From Pseudomonas ovata (lineage in GTDB: Bacteria > Pseudomonadota > Gammaproteobacteria > Pseudomonadales > Pseudomonadaceae), in the NCBI RefSeq assembly GCF_003131185.1, contig NZ_QFFU01000005.1:124001-188000 (forward strand): a stretch of DNA of 64,000 nucleotides, written 5' to 3'. Of this stretch, positions 1-9,256 are shown piece by piece (within the stretch, counting starts at the first letter, position 1; every line of letters starts with the position of its first letter). Position numbers and translations under genes: made by a program. The notes under the pieces are model-generated. The model had not been told where the DNA came from. It searched no databases and was given only the letters and a program-made list of their open reading frames with translations.

Positions 1-1005
1 CTGCAGCGTGGCCAGAAACGGCGCAATCTGCCCGGGCGTGGCCAGCCACTCGTTGACGGTCTTGCCATCGAGCCGGCAGTAATCGGAATGCATGCTCTGG
101 CCAAAGCTGCGCTTGCGCTCCAGCATGCCGATCACTTCGCGCTCGATATCGAAGCCTGCAATCACCGCCTGGGTGCCGACGCCCAGGTCATTGAGGCGGT
201 AGCCGTTGCGCAACCGTGTCATGAATTCGTCTTTGTCCGGGCAGCTGGCGAGAAAGCCATGAACCGCCTCGACGGCCTTTTGTGCATGGCCGGTGCTGGC
301 GTTGTCGATGGTCACGTGCAAGGTGAAATAGTAAGGATCGACGCCCAGTTCGTTCAGCTCGAACGAGGTGATCAGCAGATGCAGCGGCAACTGCTCGTAA
401 CCGAAGTTGTAGCCGATCATCTCTGGCAGATACGCATCGCCCGCCTGCCCCAGGGCCAGTTGCAGGGCGCCTTGCAGATACAGCTGCTGGTCGAGTTCGT
501 GGGTGGGCGCGCAGTCGTGCTCGTTCAGCAGCTTGCGATACAACACCACATGATTAAGGCCCGGATCGCCGTCGCCCAGCTCTTCCAGATAAGTGCGGAT
601 CAAGCCCTGGTAACGCCAGTCATCGGCGTGTTGCAGCGCACTGTACAACCAGGCGCCATCGACCAGTTTGGTCGGTGCCACGCATTGCAGAAAGTACAGG
701 GCGTGCGCCTTGTTGCTGAAGAAGCGACGCGGCTCACCGGCATGTCGCGCCGCCAGGTACTGCGCATACTGCTCCCCTACCTGGCTGGCCCTGGCGTCCA
801 TCCAGGCGGCGAAGTCCGCAGGGTCCTCGGGCAGTTCGCACGGCAGGTCGGCGGCAGACGCCAAATGCGTGTTCAAGAACGTGGCCAGCTCGTCCGGGTC
901 GGCGTCGGCGCCGCCCTGCAACAGCCTGTGATACAGGCTGGCAGGACCGGATGAACGAACGGATTCGACGGCAGGTTGAGTGGCGAAGCGATTGAATACG
1001 GTCAT
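1..1005 (-). CDS. Iron-containing redox enzyme family protein (3' end cut by window edge)
   Basis: An open frame reads leftward from ATG at 1005 to the window edge without a stop, giving at least 335 residues. It starts MTVFNRFATQPAVES. The middle and C-terminal part is helical and rich in acidic and His residues (for example EELGDGDPGLNH and YEQLPLHLL followed by TSFELNELGVDPYYFTLH). That pattern resembles the heme-oxygenase-like iron-containing redox enzyme family common in Pseudomonas, whose members bind a non-heme iron or di-iron centre. The substrate is unknown. The family call rests on recognition of the pattern. The true C-terminus lies outside the window. No partner gene is visible, since the next gene downstream is off the edge. 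Confidence 0.6.
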   Translation of the reverse strand, partial: MTVFNRFATQPAVESVRSSGPASLYHRLLQGGADADPDELATFLNTHLASAADLPCELPEDPADFAAWMDARASQVGEQYAQYLAARHAGEPRRFFSNKAHALYFLQCVAPTKLVDGAWLYSALQHADDWRYQGLIRTYLEELGDGDPGLNHVVLYRKLLNEHDCAPTHELDQQLYLQGALQLALGQAGDAYLPEMIGYNFGYEQLPLHLLITSFELNELGVDPYYFTLHVTIDNASTGHAQKAVEAVHGFLASCPDKDEFMTRLRNGYRLNDLGVGTQAVIAGFDIEREVIGMLERKRSFGQSMHSDYCRLDGKTVNEWLATPGQIAPFLATLQ

Positions 1006-1155
1006 GATCGGCTACTGACTTTGTTGTATTCCTGTCAGAGGTACGACCTGCGCAAATGATTCCGCCCGATTGCATGGACGGTCATGTTCAAGTGCGGGCA
1101 ACGTCATGCCGGACCGACAATAACGCTGCCCGCTGCGGGCGTCAGACGGTGCCGC

Positions 1156-2316
1156 TCAAAGGTACTTGAGCCAGGCAATATCCCGGCGCCGCCCCTTGAG
1201 CGCGGCAAACCAGCGCACCGCCGGAAACAGCACCACCGCCAGCACCGCCGAGCACAACCAGACCGCGCCGACACTGTCGAAACCGAAGTACTTGCCCTGG
1301 TTCAGGCCCCATACCGCCACGGCAATCAGGTACAGGAACTTGAGCACATACAGGTGCAGCAGGTAGAAGAACATCGGCGCGGCACCGAAGATCACCAGCG
1401 GCTTGAGCCAGGCGCGCTCCTGCCAGCGTTCAAGGGCAATGAGCAACAGCAGGCCCAGGCCCAGGGTCAGGCTGATGAACAGCAGCGACGGCGGGTACTT
1501 GGTGATGTTGAAAAAGCTCATCACGGTCTGCACGTCGGTGGCGCCGACGCTCCAGGGTTTTTCGCCATAGCCGTTGAGCAGGCGCAGCAGCACAAACCCG
1601 CCGAGCAGGCCCAGGCCGCTGAGCCACAGCTTGCTGCGCCGGGCCGTGGCGCTGGCCGTGCTGGCGAACCAGGGACCGGCGGCGTAGCCCAGGGCAATGA
1701 CGCCGATCCACGGCAGCAACGGGTAGGAGGTGCGCAGGCGCAGGGAGTCCGACACCTCGATCCAGCCGCGATCATGCAGCACCGCCCACGGGATGTGCAG
1801 GGCCGACTCGACGCCGAAATGCAGGCCGTCGAGCAGGTTATGCCCGGCCACGATCAACACCCCCAGGGCCGCCAGCACCGGGCGTGGCAGGTAGACCAGC
1901 ACCGACAGGGCAATCATGCTCAGGCCGATGGCCCAGATCACTTGCAGGTAAATCACCGTCGGCGGGAACTGGAACGTCCAGGCGAAGCTGACCAGGGTGA
2001 ACTCCAGGAACACCAGGAACAGCCCGCGCTTGAACAGAAAGGCCGACACATCGCGGCGGCCGCTGTGCTTCTCGCCATACAGAAACGCCGAAAGCCCGGT
2101 GAGGAACACGAACAACGGTGCGCACAGGTGTGCCAGGGTACGGCTGAAGAACAGCTCCGGGGCGGTAGTGGCCACATCCATCGGGTCGCCGACCTGCCGG
2201 TGCAGCAAAAAGGTTTCGCGCACGTGGTCCAGCAGCATGAAAAGGATGATCAGCCCGCGCAGGGCATCGATCGAGCGCAGCCGCAAGGCAGGCTTGGGGG
2301 TGACAGCGGTGGTCAT
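1156..2316 (-). CDS. DUF1624 / heparan-alpha-glucosaminide N-acetyltransferase-like membrane protein
   Basis: This is a 386-aa polytopic inner-membrane protein. The N-terminus has the family signature RLRSIDALRGLIILFMLLDH, where the Arg-Ser-Ile-Asp-Ala-Leu-Arg-Gly motif begins the first membrane segment, followed by about nine more hydrophobic segments. This motif is typical of DUF1624 and of the related acyltransferase-like (HGSNAT/YeiB) membrane proteins, thought to move acyl groups across the membrane. The bacterial substrate is unknown. It lies 78 bp downstream of folE2 on the same strand, so it could be co-transcribed and share zinc-responsive control. That link is inferred from position only. 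Confidence 0.75.
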   Translation of the reverse strand: MTTAVTPKPALRLRSIDALRGLIILFMLLDHVRETFLLHRQVGDPMDVATTAPELFFSRTLAHLCAPLFVFLTGLSAFLYGEKHSGRRDVSAFLFKRGLFLVFLEFTLVSFAWTFQFPPTVIYLQVIWAIGLSMIALSVLVYLPRPVLAALGVLIVAGHNLLDGLHFGVESALHIPWAVLHDRGWIEVSDSLRLRTSYPLLPWIGVIALGYAAGPWFASTASATARRSKLWLSGLGLLGGFVLLRLLNGYGEKPWSVGATDVQTVMSFFNITKYPPSLLFISLTLGLGLLLLIALERWQERAWLKPLVIFGAAPMFFYLLHLYVLKFLYLIAVAVWGLNQGKYFGFDSVGAVWLCSAVLAVVLFPAVRWFAALKGRRRDIAWLKYL

Positions 2317-2394
2317 GGCGTGGAAACGTCCGTTGCGGTTTTAAGAGTGAGCCCGGTGTGGCCGGGCCTTTTTCAGGTCAACTTCAAATCGGCT

Positions 2395-3300
2395 TCAGGT
2401 CAGGTAATTGGAGGTCTGCGCCACGGCGTCGTGGGGGTGCAGGCTTTCCAGGTGGCGCACGCTGACGCTGGAGGCGGCAAAGCGCCCTTCGAGCGCCTGC
2501 TGGATCTTGCGCGCGGCATCTTCGACGTACATGAGGTGCTGCCCGTTAAGGCGGGCAAAGGCCTGTTCATCGGCGCGCTTGACGGCGGTCTGCACCGGCG
2601 TACCCAGCGCCGCTTCGGTGGTGTCGATCAACGCCATCAGGTCCAGGCGACGTGCTTGCTCCGGGATGCGCACCTGCACGCAGGCCACGCTGCGCTGGCT
2701 GTGCGGTGTGGCGAACGAGGCGTTCTCGCGCAGCCAGACCGCAACCTGCGCCGGGTCCACCGTGCCTTGCCCGGCAAAGCGGGCACGAAACGCCTCTTCG
2801 ATCAGTTGCCGTGACAACGCCGCCGAGCACGGGCAGGTCGAGGAATAAGTGACCTCGACCGCCACGTCCAGTTGCAGGCGTGCGCCTTGCCACAGCGCCT
2901 TGACCGTCACCGGGTACGACTTCCAGCCACTCAGACCGGCGGTCACCAACGCCGGGCGGCGACACAACAGGCTGAAACCCAATTGCAGGCGAGCCTGGGT
3001 CGAGTGGCAATCGGCATGGCTGGCGACCATGGCGTCTAACAACGTGGCCAGGGTCTGGGGCGTAAGGGCGTGCTGTGCGGCAAAGGCGTCGAGCAAGCGG
3101 TACAGCCGCGACATATGAATGCCCTTGACGCCAGGGTCGGCCAGGTCGACCTGCACATCGGCACGGGCATGGACGCCACGGGTCTGGCCTGGTTCATCAA
3201 TCTGCAAGGGCAGTTCAATGCCCTGCATGCCGACCCAGTCCAGGGGCATCAGGGCCGCAGAGGTTTCCGTAAGGGCAACATCGGGAAGCGGGCTGTTCAT
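2395..3300 (-). CDS. folE2: GTP cyclohydrolase I type IB (FolE2)
   Basis: A 301-aa enzyme converting GTP to 7,8-dihydroneopterin triphosphate, the first step of folate synthesis. It belongs to the FolE2/MptA class, which can use metals other than zinc and commonly replaces zinc-dependent FolE under zinc limitation. The sequence has the signature [17 protein letters not shown] around residues 185-200, with the conserved Cys of the active site, and the expected length near 300 aa. The open frame extends upstream to 3486, but [10 protein letters not shown] at 3300 fits the family start. A palindromic TGTTATA-type sequence about 70 bp upstream is a possible Zur site. It is divergent from the AEC transporter. 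Confidence 0.92.
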   Translation of the reverse strand: MNSPLPDVALTETSAALMPLDWVGMQGIELPLQIDEPGQTRGVHARADVQVDLADPGVKGIHMSRLYRLLDAFAAQHALTPQTLATLLDAMVASHADCHSTQARLQLGFSLLCRRPALVTAGLSGWKSYPVTVKALWQGARLQLDVAVEVTYSSTCPCSAALSRQLIEEAFRARFAGQGTVDPAQVAVWLRENASFATPHSQRSVACVQVRIPEQARRLDLMALIDTTEAALGTPVQTAVKRADEQAFARLNGQHLMYVEDAARKIQQALEGRFAASSVSVRHLESLHPHDAVAQTSNYLT

Positions 3301-3365
3301 GGGTGAGTGAGTCTCGGTCGAAGCAGCGTCAGGCGGGAAGACGCGACGGCAGGCGGCGCCTAAAA

Positions 3366-3385
3366 TTTGCAACACTATAACATCA
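3366..3385 (-). promoter_or_regulatory. Possible Zur operator upstream of folE2
   Basis: Read on the minus strand the site contains TGATGTTATAGTGTTGCAAA. The left half ATGTTATA matches the usual gammaproteobacterial Zur half-site, while the right half is degenerate. It lies in the folE2/AEC divergent region 66-85 bp from the folE2 start. folE2 genes of this type are typical Zur targets, which is the main reason for suspecting this. The match is imperfect. Confidence 0.35.
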
Positions 3386-3517
3386 TGAACCGCACCCAGG
3401 TCACGCTGATTTCTGCCCCGTTGACCGCAACCGTGTTTCCTGCAGATGCAACGCACGCGCAGGCCCCGCATACTGCGTGGCTTCACTCGTCATTTCAGCC
3501 CAGAAAAGGATCTCATC

Positions 3518-4417
3518 GTGGCCGTCACCCAAGCCATCCTGCCCATCTTCCTGTTGATCGTCTTGGGGTACGGCCTGGGCCGGCGCAAGGTCATCACCGG
3601 CGAAAACGCCAAGGCGCTGAGCACTTTGGCCTTCAAGCTGTTTTTGCCGATGGTGCTGTTCACCGGCATGGTCAAGGCACCGCTGCATGACGGGCTGGAC
3701 CTGCGCGTGCTGGCGGCCTACTTCGTGCCGGCGCTGGTGATCTTTGTGCTGGTCAACTTGCTGACCCACCACTGGAACCGACGCCCGACGCCCTATGGCC
3801 TGACCGCCGCCTTTTCCAATAACGTCCTGATCGGCCTGCCCATGGTTGCCGAGCTGTTCGGGCCACCGGGGCTGGTGCTGTTGTTCACGGTGATCGCGGT
3901 GCACAGCCTGCTGCTGTTCAGCTTCCAGAGCCTTTACGAAAGCCTGGCCGGCCAGGCGCCGTTCCGGGTCAGGACGCTGGTGGGCAGCCTGGCCAACCCG
4001 ATCATCATCGGCCTGTTGCTGGGCGTTGCGGTCAACCTGTCGGGGCTGCCGTTGCCGGTATGGGCCGGGCAGCTCAGCACCTGGCTGGCCCAGGCTGCCC
4101 TGCCCTGCGCGCTGATCGTGCTGGGCGCCAACCTGTCCGGCTACCGGCTGACGCCCAGCGCCGAAGCGTTGAGCATCACTGTGGCCAAACTGATCCTGAT
4201 GCCGCTGCTGGTGCTGCTGGCCTGCCTGCCGCTGGGCATTGTCGGCATGCCGCGCGCGGTGCTGGTGCTGATGGCGGCCGGCCCCAGCGGGGTCAACGTG
4301 CTGGGGTTTGCCACTACGCTGGTGGACAGCCAGAAGACCAGCTCGGCGATTGCCCTGAGCACCTTGCTGTCGGCGGCCACCCTGCCGATGTGGATGTGGC
4401 TGGCGCAGCGGGTGTAG
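3518..4417 (+). CDS. AEC family (auxin efflux carrier-like) transporter
   Basis: A 299-aa inner-membrane carrier with about ten hydrophobic segments. It starts AVTQAILPIFLLIVLGYGLGRR, the usual N-terminus of AEC permeases such as YfdV and MdcF. The family exports or imports organic anions, but the substrate here cannot be told. The frame is open from 3446. I chose the GTG at 3518 because AAGGA lies seven bases upstream and the protein then starts at the first membrane segment as in homologues. The C-terminal half keeps the GPSGVNVL motif. The TAG stop lies inside an inverted repeat that also supplies the stop of the convergent phnN. Confidence 0.85.
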   Translation: MAVTQAILPIFLLIVLGYGLGRRKVITGENAKALSTLAFKLFLPMVLFTGMVKAPLHDGLDLRVLAAYFVPALVIFVLVNLLTHHWNRRPTPYGLTAAFSNNVLIGLPMVAELFGPPGLVLLFTVIAVHSLLLFSFQSLYESLAGQAPFRVRTLVGSLANPIIIGLLLGVAVNLSGLPLPVWAGQLSTWLAQAALPCALIVLGANLSGYRLTPSAEALSITVAKLILMPLLVLLACLPLGIVGMPRAVLVLMAAGPSGVNVLGFATTLVDSQKTSSAIALSTLLSAATLPMWMWLAQRV

Positions 4418-4458
4418 GCGCGCGGCGAGGTGCCCTTCGCGGCTGAAGCCGCTCCTAC
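4414..4458. repeat. REP-like inverted repeat between convergent genes
   Basis: The element begins GTAGGCGCGCGG, ends CGGCTGAAGCCGCTCCTAC and can fold back on itself. The right arm is the familiar Pseudomonas repeat GTAGGAGCGGCTTCAGCCGC read on the minus strand. The TAG in its left GTAG edge (4415-4417) stops the AEC gene, and the TAG in its right edge (minus strand, 4455-4457) stops phnN. It probably also acts as a bidirectional transcription barrier. Confidence 0.7.
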
Positions 4459-5018
4459 GTTTGGCCGGTGGGGTGCAGGTAGTCCAGCAACTGCCGCACG
4501 CTGCCCTGCAAGTCGCCGGAGTTGTCCAGCACCCTGACAAACGGCGATTCGCTCAACAGGTCGCTGGTAAAGCGGGCATTGCGCGCCAGGCGCGCTTCGA
4601 TGTCGGGCAGGCTTTCGCGGCCACGGGCCAGCAGGCGCTGGCGCAACACGTTGTGCTCGACGGTCAGCAGGATGGCCAGCAGGTCGGGGTAGCGCTGGCG
4701 GGCGGCCGGCAAATGCCCGCGCGAGCCATTGACCAGCACGTCATGTCCGTCGGCCAGCCAGGTGTCGATCTCGACCGGGATCCCATAGTGCAAGCCGTTG
4801 GCCTGCCAGCTCAAGGCAAAGGCGCCTTGCGCCTGCAAGACCTGGAACTGCTCGACACTGACCGCTTCGGCCGCCTCGCCCACCGCTTCCGCCGAGCGCG
4901 TGATAACCCGGCGCACCTGGCGGCAGCCGCGAGCGGCCAGGGCCTCACGCGAGGCCTCCAGCAAACTGTCCTTGCCGGAGCCGGAAGGCCCGATGAGATA
5001 AATCAACCTGCCCGACAT
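4455..5018 (-). CDS. phnN: Ribose 1,5-bisphosphate phosphokinase PhnN
   Basis: A 187-aa kinase that phosphorylates ribose 1,5-bisphosphate to PRPP, a step in carbon-phosphorus lyase pathways and an alternative PRPP source. The P-loop IGPSGSGKDSLL is at residues 9-20, and the rest has guanylate-kinase-like organisation (VITRSAE, SWQANGLHYGIP, VNGSRGHL), as in E. coli PhnN of similar size. The open frame runs to 5144, but MSGRLIYLIGPSG at 5018 is the family start with GAGG upstream. A PhnD-like gene lies 125 bp upstream on the same strand, but no other phn lyase genes are in the window. The stop codon is formed by a REP-like repeat. Confidence 0.88.
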   Translation of the reverse strand: MSGRLIYLIGPSGSGKDSLLEASREALAARGCRQVRRVITRSAEAVGEAAEAVSVEQFQVLQAQGAFALSWQANGLHYGIPVEIDTWLADGHDVLVNGSRGHLPAARQRYPDLLAILLTVEHNVLRQRLLARGRESLPDIEARLARNARFTSDLLSESPFVRVLDNSGDLQGSVRQLLDYLHPTGQT

Positions 5019-5143
5019 GCACCTGCCCTCTCGCCTGCTCACCGCTGGACGGCCGGCGCGAAGGCGCGGCCTGTTCAAGGCGGCGAATGATAGTCGCTCG
5101 GGCGCAGGTTCCATAGCCTGGAAGCAGGCGAGGGACAAAGACA

Positions 5144-6118
5144 CTACGGCGTACGTTTTTCCAGCGCATTGATCCGGTCCTGCAAACGGGCCAGCGCCTC
5201 GTCGATTTCACGCAGGCGCAGCGTCTTTTCATCGACACTCAATCCACTGGCGGCCACGTCCGTGCGTTGTTTGAACAGGCGCAACTGCCGGATCGGCAGC
5301 AACTGATCGTTGCTGGACGCCGTAAAGCGGGTCTGCTGCAGGCCCTTGAGCACAGCCTTCTGTCGCTCGGTCGTGCCATAGCCCAGAAAGAACGCCCGCA
5401 CTTTCGCCTTGCTGTCGGGCAGCAGGGATTTGCGCCACACGATCGGGTCGGACGGAATCAGTGGCGATTTCCAGATGATCTTCAACTGTGCCAGTTGCTG
5501 TGGATGGGTCAGCGCCAGCCGCTCCCAGTTATCGGAGTTGAACGTGGCCGCATCCAGTTCACCACTGGCGACGCTGAGGGCATTGGCCTGGTGGTTCTGA
5601 TTGATCGTGCGCTTGAACGCGGTGGCCGGGTCAATGTGCTGGCGGGCAAACACGTAATAGCCTGGCACCAGATAGCCGGAGGTAGAGTTGGGATCGCCAT
5701 TGCCGAAACGCAGCTGGCGCGACTGGCGCAACAGGTCGTCGACCGTATTGATCGGGCTGTCCTTGCGGGTGATCAGCAGGCCCTGGTAGCCATTGAGCGT
5801 GGTCTGGGCAAAGACCTCGGCATCGGAGCGGTCCACCGCCTCCACCGCCGCCATGTTGCCCAGCCAGGCCACATCGACGCGCTGCCCGCGCAGGCCGTCG
5901 ATCAATTCGGCATAGTCGTTGACGTACACCGGCTGCACCTCGAAACCGGTGGCCTGCGTCATGTCGTCGAAAAAGGGTTGCCAGATACTTTCAAGGTTTT
6001 CACGCGACTCGGTAGAGATAATACCGAAATGGAGCGACTGCGCTGCCTGGGCATTGCTCAGCAGGCAGCCGGCCAGGAGGATGACAGACACCAGGTGGCG
6101 TCCGATACGGTGAAACAT
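5144..6118 (-). CDS. PhnD-like phosphate/phosphonate ABC transporter substrate-binding protein
   Basis: A 324-aa periplasmic protein with a cleavable signal peptide (MFHRIGRHLVSVILLAGCLLSNAQA). The mature part, starting SLHFGIISTES, is a type II binding-protein fold as in PhnD/PtxB, with motifs VDVAWLGNMAA, FGNGDPNSTSGYLVPGYYVF and LDAATFNSDNWERL. The DPxSTSG loop is where PhnD-type proteins grip the phosphoryl group. The C-terminal 40 residues look like a heptad-rich helix, an extension beyond the usual domain. No ATPase or permease gene is adjacent, so the partner is elsewhere or absent. It could bind phosphonate, phosphite or phosphate. Confidence 0.82.
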   Translation of the reverse strand: MFHRIGRHLVSVILLAGCLLSNAQAAQSLHFGIISTESRENLESIWQPFFDDMTQATGFEVQPVYVNDYAELIDGLRGQRVDVAWLGNMAAVEAVDRSDAEVFAQTTLNGYQGLLITRKDSPINTVDDLLRQSRQLRFGNGDPNSTSGYLVPGYYVFARQHIDPATAFKRTINQNHQANALSVASGELDAATFNSDNWERLALTHPQQLAQLKIIWKSPLIPSDPIVWRKSLLPDSKAKVRAFFLGYGTTERQKAVLKGLQQTRFTASSNDQLLPIRQLRLFKQRTDVAASGLSVDEKTLRLREIDEALARLQDRINALEKRTP

Positions 6119-6267
6119 GAAGGCACTCCCGCAGGGGTATTCGGACCGGGTGGATGACCGCGCACAGACGGCTCACCCACTGTACTGCCTGATGATTGCA
6201 AGGCAGTGTACCGAGCATGGCAGATTGATAACAATCGGCGTGCGGGAGGCTGCGCAGTGGCGCGCTG

Positions 6268-8157
6268 TCAGATCCGGAACGAGCCCACCAGTTGTTGCAG
6301 GCGTTGTGTCTGCTGCTCGAGCGAGTGGCAGGCCTGCAAGGTCAACTTGAGGTTGTCGACGCCGTGCTGGTTGAGCAGGTTGATCTCGCTGATGTCCATG
6401 TTGATCGACTCCACCACGGCCGTCTGCTCTTCGGTGGCGGTGGCCACCGACTGGTTCATGTCGTTGATCTCGTCGATACGCCGGGTCACGCTGCCCAGGC
6501 GTTCGCCGGCACGGTTAGCAATCTCCACGCTGGTTTCGCTGTGGCGCTGACTCTGGGTCATGGTCGTCACCGCCTCGCGGGCACCGCCTTGCAGTTGTTC
6601 GATCATGCCTTGCACCTGCTGCGCCGACTCCTGGGTACGGTGCGCCAGGTTGCGCACCTCGTCGGCCACCACCGCAAAGCCACGCCCGGCCTCGCCGGCC
6701 CGCGCCGCCTCGATGGCGGCATTGAGCGCCAGCAGGTTGGTCTGCTGTGAAATGCCGGTGATCACTTCCAGAATCTGGCCGATATTGACAGTCTTGTCGT
6801 TCAGCGCCTCGATATGCGCGCAGGCCCCGCTGATCTTGCCCGACAGCTCGTTCATCGCCGTGATCGACTGCTGCACCACATCACGCCCCTCCCCGGCCAA
6901 CTGGCTGGCATCGCCGGACTTTTGCGAAGTCTGGGCGGCATTGCGGGCGATTTCCTGGGCGGCGGCACCCAACTCGTTGATCGCTGCCGCGACGCTTTCG
7001 GTGCGGTGCGCCTGCTGGTCGGAGTTGCTCATCGACGCGTTGGAGGCCTGCACCACCTGGCTGGCCACCTGGCCCAATTGGCCGGCGGTGGAAGCCACTT
7101 CGCGGATCGAAGCGTGGATACGCTCGACAAACTGGTTGAACGAGCGGGCCAATTCGCCGAATTCATCGCCAGAAGTAGCGTCCAGGCGCTTGGTCAGGTC
7201 GCCTTCCCCTTGGGCAATGTCACGCATCGCCCGACCCATCTGGTGCAAAGGCTGCATCAGGGCGCGGATCAGCAGGCCCAGAATCAGGATCACCGCCAGC
7301 ACCACCACCAGCGTGGCGGTGATGGCCGAACGGCGGAACTCACCCAGCATCGCATAGGCCGTGTCGCGCTCCAGTACCAGCGCCACGTACCAGCGGCTGG
7401 AGGTGGGGCCCTCGACCGGGGTGAAGGAAATGATCTCGGCCTTGCCCGCCGATTCGATTTCACTGACGCCCGCCTTGACCGGCGGCGTATCGCCCGGATA
7501 AGCCTCGCTGAGCGGCTTGAGCACCCGGTTGGCATCCGGGTGAATCAGGATCTTGCCCTCGGCGCTGACGATGAACGCATGGCCGTGCCCACCGAAATTC
7601 AGCGAGTTGAGGGTTTTGCTGAGGCTGTCCAGGGACATGTCGGCCCCGGCCACACCGATCAGTTGCCCCTGCTGGCTGACCGGGGTGGCGATGGTCACCA
7701 CCAGCTTGCCGGTGGAGCTGGCGATATAGGGTTCGGTGACCACGCTCTTGCCGGCACTTTGTGCCGCCTTGTACCAGCCGCGCTGGCGCGGGTCATAGTC
7801 GGCCGGGCGGTTGCCGGTGGGGATGGAAAACATCAGCCCGTCGCTGCCACCGAAATAGCTCAAGGCAAAGGTGTCGGTATAGGCCGGCAGATTGATCGCC
7901 CGCTGCAACGACACCGGCGCCGGGCCGTCCACGGCAATCTGTTGCGCCAAAGATTGCAGCAGGCGGGTGCGCCCTTCCAGCCAGGTCTGGATGTTCTGTG
8001 TGGTCAGGCTGCCCAGTTGCACCAGCTCTTGCTGCACATTGGCCTGCAAGGTCTGGCGTTGTCGATAATCGTTGACGACGATAAAGACGGTAAAGGCCAC
8101 GCCGACCGTCAAGGCGGCCGCCAGAAGAATTTTTTTGCTGAAGCCCAGACTGCTCAT
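6268..8157 (-). CDS. Methyl-accepting chemotaxis protein, dCache amino-acid sensor type
   Basis: A 629-aa transmembrane chemoreceptor. It has a first membrane helix at residues 9-30, a periplasmic dCache domain at about 35-270, a second helix at about 278-300, HAMP, and a signalling domain whose tip contains the conserved hairpin [23 protein letters not shown]. In the ligand domain, [15 protein letters not shown] and VAGADMSL supply the Arg, Trp, Tyr, Tyr and Asp pattern of amino-acid-binding dCache receptors such as PctA/PctB, so amino acids or related amines are likely ligands. I chose ATG 8157 ([17 protein letters not shown]), which fits PctA-like N-termini. There is no C-terminal CheR-docking pentapeptide. 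Confidence 0.93.
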   Translation of the reverse strand: MSSLGFSKKILLAAALTVGVAFTVFIVVNDYRQRQTLQANVQQELVQLGSLTTQNIQTWLEGRTRLLQSLAQQIAVDGPAPVSLQRAINLPAYTDTFALSYFGGSDGLMFSIPTGNRPADYDPRQRGWYKAAQSAGKSVVTEPYIASSTGKLVVTIATPVSQQGQLIGVAGADMSLDSLSKTLNSLNFGGHGHAFIVSAEGKILIHPDANRVLKPLSEAYPGDTPPVKAGVSEIESAGKAEIISFTPVEGPTSSRWYVALVLERDTAYAMLGEFRRSAITATLVVVLAVILILGLLIRALMQPLHQMGRAMRDIAQGEGDLTKRLDATSGDEFGELARSFNQFVERIHASIREVASTAGQLGQVASQVVQASNASMSNSDQQAHRTESVAAAINELGAAAQEIARNAAQTSQKSGDASQLAGEGRDVVQQSITAMNELSGKISGACAHIEALNDKTVNIGQILEVITGISQQTNLLALNAAIEAARAGEAGRGFAVVADEVRNLAHRTQESAQQVQGMIEQLQGGAREAVTTMTQSQRHSETSVEIANRAGERLGSVTRRIDEINDMNQSVATATEEQTAVVESINMDISEINLLNQHGVDNLKLTLQACHSLEQQTQRLQQLVGSFRI

Positions 8158-8420
8158 CGCGGCACCCGTTTGGCTGATCGCCACTACCCGTAAGGGCGCC
8201 TTGATAGCACACGTCAGGCCGCTTTTCATGACAAATCGGCCAACGGTCATGTAAAAACGACATCATCGATGCGCCGGACGATTGTTCAGCGTTTTACCGT
8301 ACAGCCGAGTGATTTTTAACCCGGGAATGCGCGATGTTTCTCAACCCGGCAGGCAAAACGTGCAGGCGCGCCAATAGTGGCTATCGTTGCTCTATCCCGA
8401 CGTGATGAGGATGCGCCCCG

Positions 8421-9245
8421 ATGGATATCGAAAAGCTGTTTGCCGACCTGCAGAGCCTGCCCAGTATTCCCAAGGTCGCCCAGGACCTGATGCTGCAATT
8501 TGATAACCCGTCTTCGGACCTGGAGAGTGTGGCGCGCAATATCGAGAAGGACCCGGTGATTGCCGCCAAGATCCTGCGTCTGGCCAACTCGGCGCGCTTT
8601 CGCGGCTCGCGGGATTCCTCGAGTATTGAAGATGCCGCCCTGCGCCTGGGCTTCAATACCCTGCGCACGCTGGTGATGGCCTCGGCCGTGACCGGCGCGT
8701 TCAAGGCGGTGCCCAACTTCGACCTCAAGGGCTTCTGGCTCAAGAGTTTCCAGGTGGCCGGCATTGCCCGGCTGCTGGCCAAACAGAGCGGCGCGGATGC
8801 CGAGATCGCCTTTACCTGCGGGGTCATGCACAACATCGGTGAACTGCTGATCCAGACCGGCGCCCCTGCCGAGGCCGAGCGCCTGAACAACGCCAAGCGC
8901 GCTAGCGGCTCGGGACGGGTGGCCAACGAAACCCTGCACCTGGGCTTCGGTTATCCGGAAGTGGGCGCTGAACTGGCCCGGCGCTGGCACCTGCCGCAGG
9001 TGATCCAGCAGGCCATCGCCTACCAGGCCAAACCCATGCAAGCCCCGCAAAACGCGCCGCTGCCGCGTATCGTCGCCCAGGCGATCGTCATTTCCGATGC
9101 CCTGGAAGAACACGGCGGAGCAACGGCGCAGGCCCAGGAGAGCGTTGATGGCCCGTTGTTTGAAGGTATCGATCTGGCGCTGCTGTTCAATCAGTTGCCG
9201 CCGGTCCTGGAAGCCGACAAGGCGTTTGCGCAACTGCTCAGCTGA
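8421..9245 (+). CDS. HDOD domain-containing protein
   Basis: A 274-aa cytoplasmic protein consisting of one HDOD domain. HDOD is an HD-phosphohydrolase relative, usually without catalysis, used in signalling and growth-phase control. Visible features are LPSIPKVAQDLMLQF near the N-terminus, DPVIAAKILRLANSARF at about 50-66 and CGVMHNIGELLIQ at about 134-146, where full HD enzymes carry HD pairs. GAGG precedes the ATG at a suitable distance. It is divergent from the chemoreceptor and only 11 bp upstream of the transporter gene, so those two are probably one operon. The signal it answers cannot be deduced. Confidence 0.85.
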   Translation: MDIEKLFADLQSLPSIPKVAQDLMLQFDNPSSDLESVARNIEKDPVIAAKILRLANSARFRGSRDSSSIEDAALRLGFNTLRTLVMASAVTGAFKAVPNFDLKGFWLKSFQVAGIARLLAKQSGADAEIAFTCGVMHNIGELLIQTGAPAEAERLNNAKRASGSGRVANETLHLGFGYPEVGAELARRWHLPQVIQQAIAYQAKPMQAPQNAPLPRIVAQAIVISDALEEHGGATAQAQESVDGPLFEGIDLALLFNQLPPVLEADKAFAQLLS

Positions 9246-9256
9246 CGCCGCCCTGC

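Noticed and set aside
2351..2373. GCCCGG-TGTGG-CCGGGC hairpin with T-run on the plus strand
   Set aside because: There is no plus-strand gene upstream to terminate; on the minus strand (folE2) the T-run is missing.
1084..2814. 576-aa plus-strand open frame
   Set aside because: It is antisense to the DUF1624 and folE2 genes, rich in Gln/Arg/His as expected for a shadow of high-GC coding DNA.
6183..6206. ACTGCCT-GATGATTGCA-AGGCAGT hairpin after the chemoreceptor gene
   Set aside because: Short stem without U-tract; not enough to call a terminator.
8221..8300. Possible sigma-28 flagellar promoter for the chemoreceptor
   Set aside because: A GCCGATTT -10-like sequence exists, but no TAAA/TCAAG at the right distance.
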